Position numbers and translations under genes: made by a program. Shown piece after piece: positions 5,874 to 7,122 of a stretch of DNA of 7,122 nt (within the stretch, counting starts at the first letter, position 1; every line of letters begins with the position of its first letter). Source of the stretch: Flavobacteriaceae bacterium (GTDB taxonomy: Bacteria > Bacteroidota > Bacteroidia > Flavobacteriales > Flavobacteriaceae); contig DOIV01000265.1 of NCBI GenBank assembly GCA_003511845.1, forward strand, positions 3,624 to 10,745, in the 5' to 3' direction. The notes below the pieces were generated by a model. It was not told the DNA's origin, did not search any database, and worked only from the letters and a program-made list of their open reading frames with translations.

Positions 5874-6668
5874 ATGAATTTTAAAAATAAAATAATTTGG
5901 ATAACTGGAGCCTCTTCTGGAATCGGTAAAGCAATAGCTTTAGCATTTTCTGAACAAGAATCAAAACTTATTCTTTCTTCACGAAACCTTGAAAAGTTAG
6001 AAGAAGTCAAACAGTTATGTGCTTATCCTGATCAAGTAAAATTGTTAAAAGTTGATTTAGATGATTATCATAATTTTGACCCATTAGTACAAGAGGCAAT
6101 TTTACTTTATAATGGAATTGATATTTTAATCAATAACGGTGGTATCAGTCAACGCTCATTAGCTATTGAAACAAAAATTACTGTTGATACTCGTATTTTT
6201 AATACCAATTATTTTGGAACTATTGCTTTAACCAAAGCTTTGCTGCCTTATTTTGTAGCTAAAAAAGAAGGACATTTTGTGATCATTACCAGTGTTGTTG
6301 GTAAAATAGGAACACCTTTACGATCATCTTATGCAGCATCAAAACATGCTTTGCATGGTTTTTTTGACAGTTTACGTGCCGAAATTCATGACGATAATAT
6401 TGCAGTGACATTAATTTGCCCAGGGTTTGTAAAAACAGATGTTTCTAAAAATGCCCTTACAGGGGATGGTTCTCGACAGAATACCATGGATAAAAGCACT
6501 GAAAACGGACTCGCTACTGAATATTTTGCAAAAAGAATGCTAAAAGCTGTGGCTAGAAAAAAACAAGAAGTTGTTATTGGGGGTAAGTTAGAAGTGTTAG
6601 CGGTGTATTTGAAACGGTTTTCCCCTAAGGTTTTAGCCAAACTTATTAGAAAAGCAAAAGTAACCTAA
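5874..6668 (+). CDS. Short-chain dehydrogenase/reductase, DHRS7-like
   Basis: This is a classical SDR of normal length (264 residues). It shows the Rossmann nucleotide-binding motif TGASSGIG (11-18), an acidic residue after beta strand 3 (KVDLDD, 59-64), NNGGISQRS (87-95), catalytic Ser140 in IITSVVG, and YAASK (Tyr153, Lys157). PGFVKTDV (183-190) is the usual loop after beta strand 6. SSRN after beta strand 2 (35-38), with Arg37, suggests NADP(H) preference. The NNGG(I/M)SQRS form, in place of the common NNAG, is characteristic of the DHRS7/DHRS7B branch, so a lipid or other hydrophobic carbonyl/alcohol substrate is plausible but unproven. All catalytic residues are present. The ATG at 5874 follows a -7 box (TAGTTTTG) by 16 bp. 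The broken acyl-CoA dehydrogenase begins 50 bp downstream on the same strand; a shared role in fatty-acid metabolism is conceivable, but that gene has its own promoter candidate. Confidence 0.94.
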   Translation: MNFKNKIIWITGASSGIGKAIALAFSEQESKLILSSRNLEKLEEVKQLCAYPDQVKLLKVDLDDYHNFDPLVQEAILLYNGIDILINNGGISQRSLAIETKITVDTRIFNTNYFGTIALTKALLPYFVAKKEGHFVIITSVVGKIGTPLRSSYAASKHALHGFFDSLRAEIHDDNIAVTLICPGFVKTDVSKNALTGDGSRQNTMDKSTENGLATEYFAKRMLKAVARKKQEVVIGGKLEVLAVYLKRFSPKVLAKLIRKAKVT

Positions 6669-6689
6669 AAGCTAAAAAATCCTTTTCAC

Positions 6690-6697
6690 TATATTTG
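6690..6697 (+). promoter_or_regulatory. -7 element upstream of the acyl-CoA dehydrogenase remnant
   Basis: TATATTTG (6690-6697) is an exact -7 match 21 bp before the ATG at 6719, within the 50-bp gap after the SDR stop. It suggests that the remnant once had its own promoter and may still be transcribed. No -33 TTG is seen at normal spacing. Confidence 0.5.
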
Positions 6698-6718
6698 TAA
6701 GAATAGAAAAATAAAAAA

Positions 6719-7034
6719 ATGGACATATTTTCCTCAAAAAAATTAGAAAAAATTTTACCTAAAATAAAAGTAATATTAGAAGAACGAATTTATCCATTAG
6801 AGAAAAATTATTTAAACTTGCCTTTTAATGAAGTAGCTGATGAGTTAGAGAAAATTAGAGAGATTGTAAAAAAAAAAAGGATTGTGGAACACTCATTTGA
6901 GTGAAAATCATGGAGGCTTAGGCTTTAGTTTGGTTGAATTCGGACAAATAAGCGAATTGTTAGGGACTTCTCCTTATGGGCATTATTGTTTCAATTGTAA
7001 TGCACCAGATATTGGCAATCAAGAATTGTTGCTA
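6719..7034 (+). pseudogene. Acyl-CoA dehydrogenase (ACAD10/11-like), frameshifted and truncated
   Basis: The ATG at 6719 opens a 61-codon frame ending at TGA 6902-6904. Only its first 53 residues (MDIFSSKKLEKIL to REIVKKK) make family sense. Skipping one A in the 11-A run at 6868-6878 brings in the continuing frame from 6879, which reads GLWNTHLSENHGGLGFS, then LGTSPYGHYCFNCNAPDIG and NQELL. This is the N-terminal helical domain of acyl-CoA dehydrogenases of the ACAD10/11 type (compare the family pattern GLWN-LPEE-GGLG and NC-APDTGNMELL). These FAD enzymes are normally about 400 residues and oxidise acyl-CoA to enoyl-CoA. Here homology stops after residue ~105 and the frame ends at TGA 7050-7052, so the FAD-binding core and catalytic glutamate domain are missing. 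A promoter-like TATATTTG lies upstream. Either lesion alone would inactivate it; the frameshift could be a sequencing error, the truncation is less likely to be. Confidence 0.85.
6868..6878 (+). repeat. 11-base A homopolymer at the frameshift point
   Basis: Eleven consecutive A residues encode the Lys run of the dehydrogenase remnant. Ten would keep GTA-AAA-AAA-AAA-GGA-TTG-TGG in frame and restore VKKKGLWN; eleven shift the frame to VKKKRIVEHSFE and a stop. Such runs are prone to slippage in replication, transcription and sequencing. Confidence 0.9.
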
Positions 7035-7048
7035 GTGTCAAGTCAAGT

Positions 7049-7075
7049 TTGATTCGGCGTAATTTTGTATCTTTG
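7049..7075 (+). promoter_or_regulatory. Promoter candidate for the transposase-like gene
   Basis: TTG (7049-7051), a 16-base spacer and TATCTTTG (7068-7075), an exact -7 match, lie just before the ATG at 7084. Transcription would begin within a few bases of the start codon, so the mRNA would be leaderless or nearly so. The spacing is one base under the usual range. Confidence 0.5.
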
Positions 7076-7083
7076 TAAAAAAC

Positions 7084-7122
7084 ATGTCAATAAGATACAA
7101 GATTACTTTAAGCAAAACAGAA
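7084..7122 (+). CDS. Start of a probable transposase gene (13 codons, cut by window end)
   Basis: The ATG at 7084 opens a frame reading MSIRYKITLSKTE and continues past the window end. The pattern of a short basic start, a beta-strand-like (K/R)Y-(I/V)-L segment and then T/S-(K/E)-E resembles the first residues of IS630-family transposases, which continue into a helix-turn-helix DNA-binding domain. The evidence is only 13 residues plus the context of an abruptly truncated gene immediately upstream and a good -7 box (TATCTTTG) nine bases before the ATG. The gene could instead be an unrelated gene brought next to the remnant by rearrangement. Confidence 0.45.
   Translation, partial: MSIRYKITLSKTE

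Larger units (their letters stand above)
7035..7122 (+). mobile_element. Probable left end of an insertion sequence, IS630-like (partial)
   Basis: Homology to acyl-CoA dehydrogenase ends at the codons for ELLL, the last of which (CTA, 7032-7034) contains a TA dinucleotide. From 7035 the sequence is unrelated: it begins GTGTCAAGTCAAGTTTG, with the tandem pair GTCAA at 7037-7046, and leads within 50 bp to a promoter and the start of a new gene. IS630/Tc1-type elements insert at TA and duplicate it, which fits this junction. The element continues past the window, so the opposite inverted repeat and second TA cannot be seen. The exact boundary is inferred. Confidence 0.5.

Noticed and set aside
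5699..6010. 103-codon minus-strand frame spanning the tlpA-SDR intergenic region
   Set aside because: It overlaps the starts of two well-supported genes and contains an Asn run from the AT-rich spacer; no family resemblance.
6386..6640. 84-codon minus-strand frame within the SDR gene
   Set aside because: Antisense to a conserved oxidoreductase, with no recognisable motifs and no promoter.
6667..6686. Possible hairpin AAAAG/CTTTT after the SDR stop
   Set aside because: Only five mostly A-T pairs and no T tract beyond; too weak to call a terminator.
6719..6904. An independent 61-residue small protein
   Set aside because: Only its first 53 residues make family sense, and the reading continues in another frame as acyl-CoA dehydrogenase, so it is a frameshift product rather than a genuine small gene.

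Overview
The window looks like chromosome from a member of the Flavobacteriaceae (Bacteroidota). The DNA is strongly A+T-rich. Recognisable Shine-Dalgarno sequences are absent. Several genes are preceded by the Bacteroidota-type -7 element TAnnTTTG close to the start codon. Two uncharacterised membrane proteins and a beta-barrel-like protein are of types I associate with flavobacteria. Genus and species cannot be told from this sequence.

Layout, left to right. On the minus strand, 1-807 encodes a secreted, probably outer-membrane, flavobacterial protein of unknown role. Next, 890-2126 reads leftward as a compact operon: a 65-residue membrane protein (DUF6341-like), trmB (tRNA m7G46 methyltransferase, apparent TTG start) and an alkyltransferase-like DNA-damage protein whose catalytic Cys is replaced (PAHRV). 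A 41-bp divergent intergenic region at 2127-2167 carries back-to-back promoter candidates and separates this operon from a rightward 309-residue polytopic membrane protein (DUF6427-like). That gene's 3' end overlaps, tail to tail by 24 bp, the leftward upp gene (uracil phosphoribosyltransferase). Then come a rightward BON-LysM protein of the Kbp/YgaU type, a bidirectional hairpin terminator, and a convergent leftward gene for an exported TlpA-like thioredoxin protein. Divergent from the latter is a DHRS7-like short-chain dehydrogenase.

The right end is the most unusual part. From 6719 there is the N-terminal part of an acyl-CoA dehydrogenase of the ACAD10/11 type. It is broken twice: by a one-base shift in an 11-A run (6868-6878), and by loss of all homology after about 7034. 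A new gene with a good -7 box begins at 7084 and runs off the window. Its 13 visible residues resemble the start of IS630-family transposases, so the simplest reading is an insertion sequence at a TA dinucleotide that truncated the dehydrogenase.

Most of the window is housekeeping (tRNA modification, pyrimidine salvage, DNA-damage recognition, thiol redox, envelope proteins) with no obvious common pathway. I see no tRNA, rRNA, CRISPR array or defence system, and no strong case for a new multi-gene system. No stretch longer than 300 bases lacks a gene or a gene remnant.
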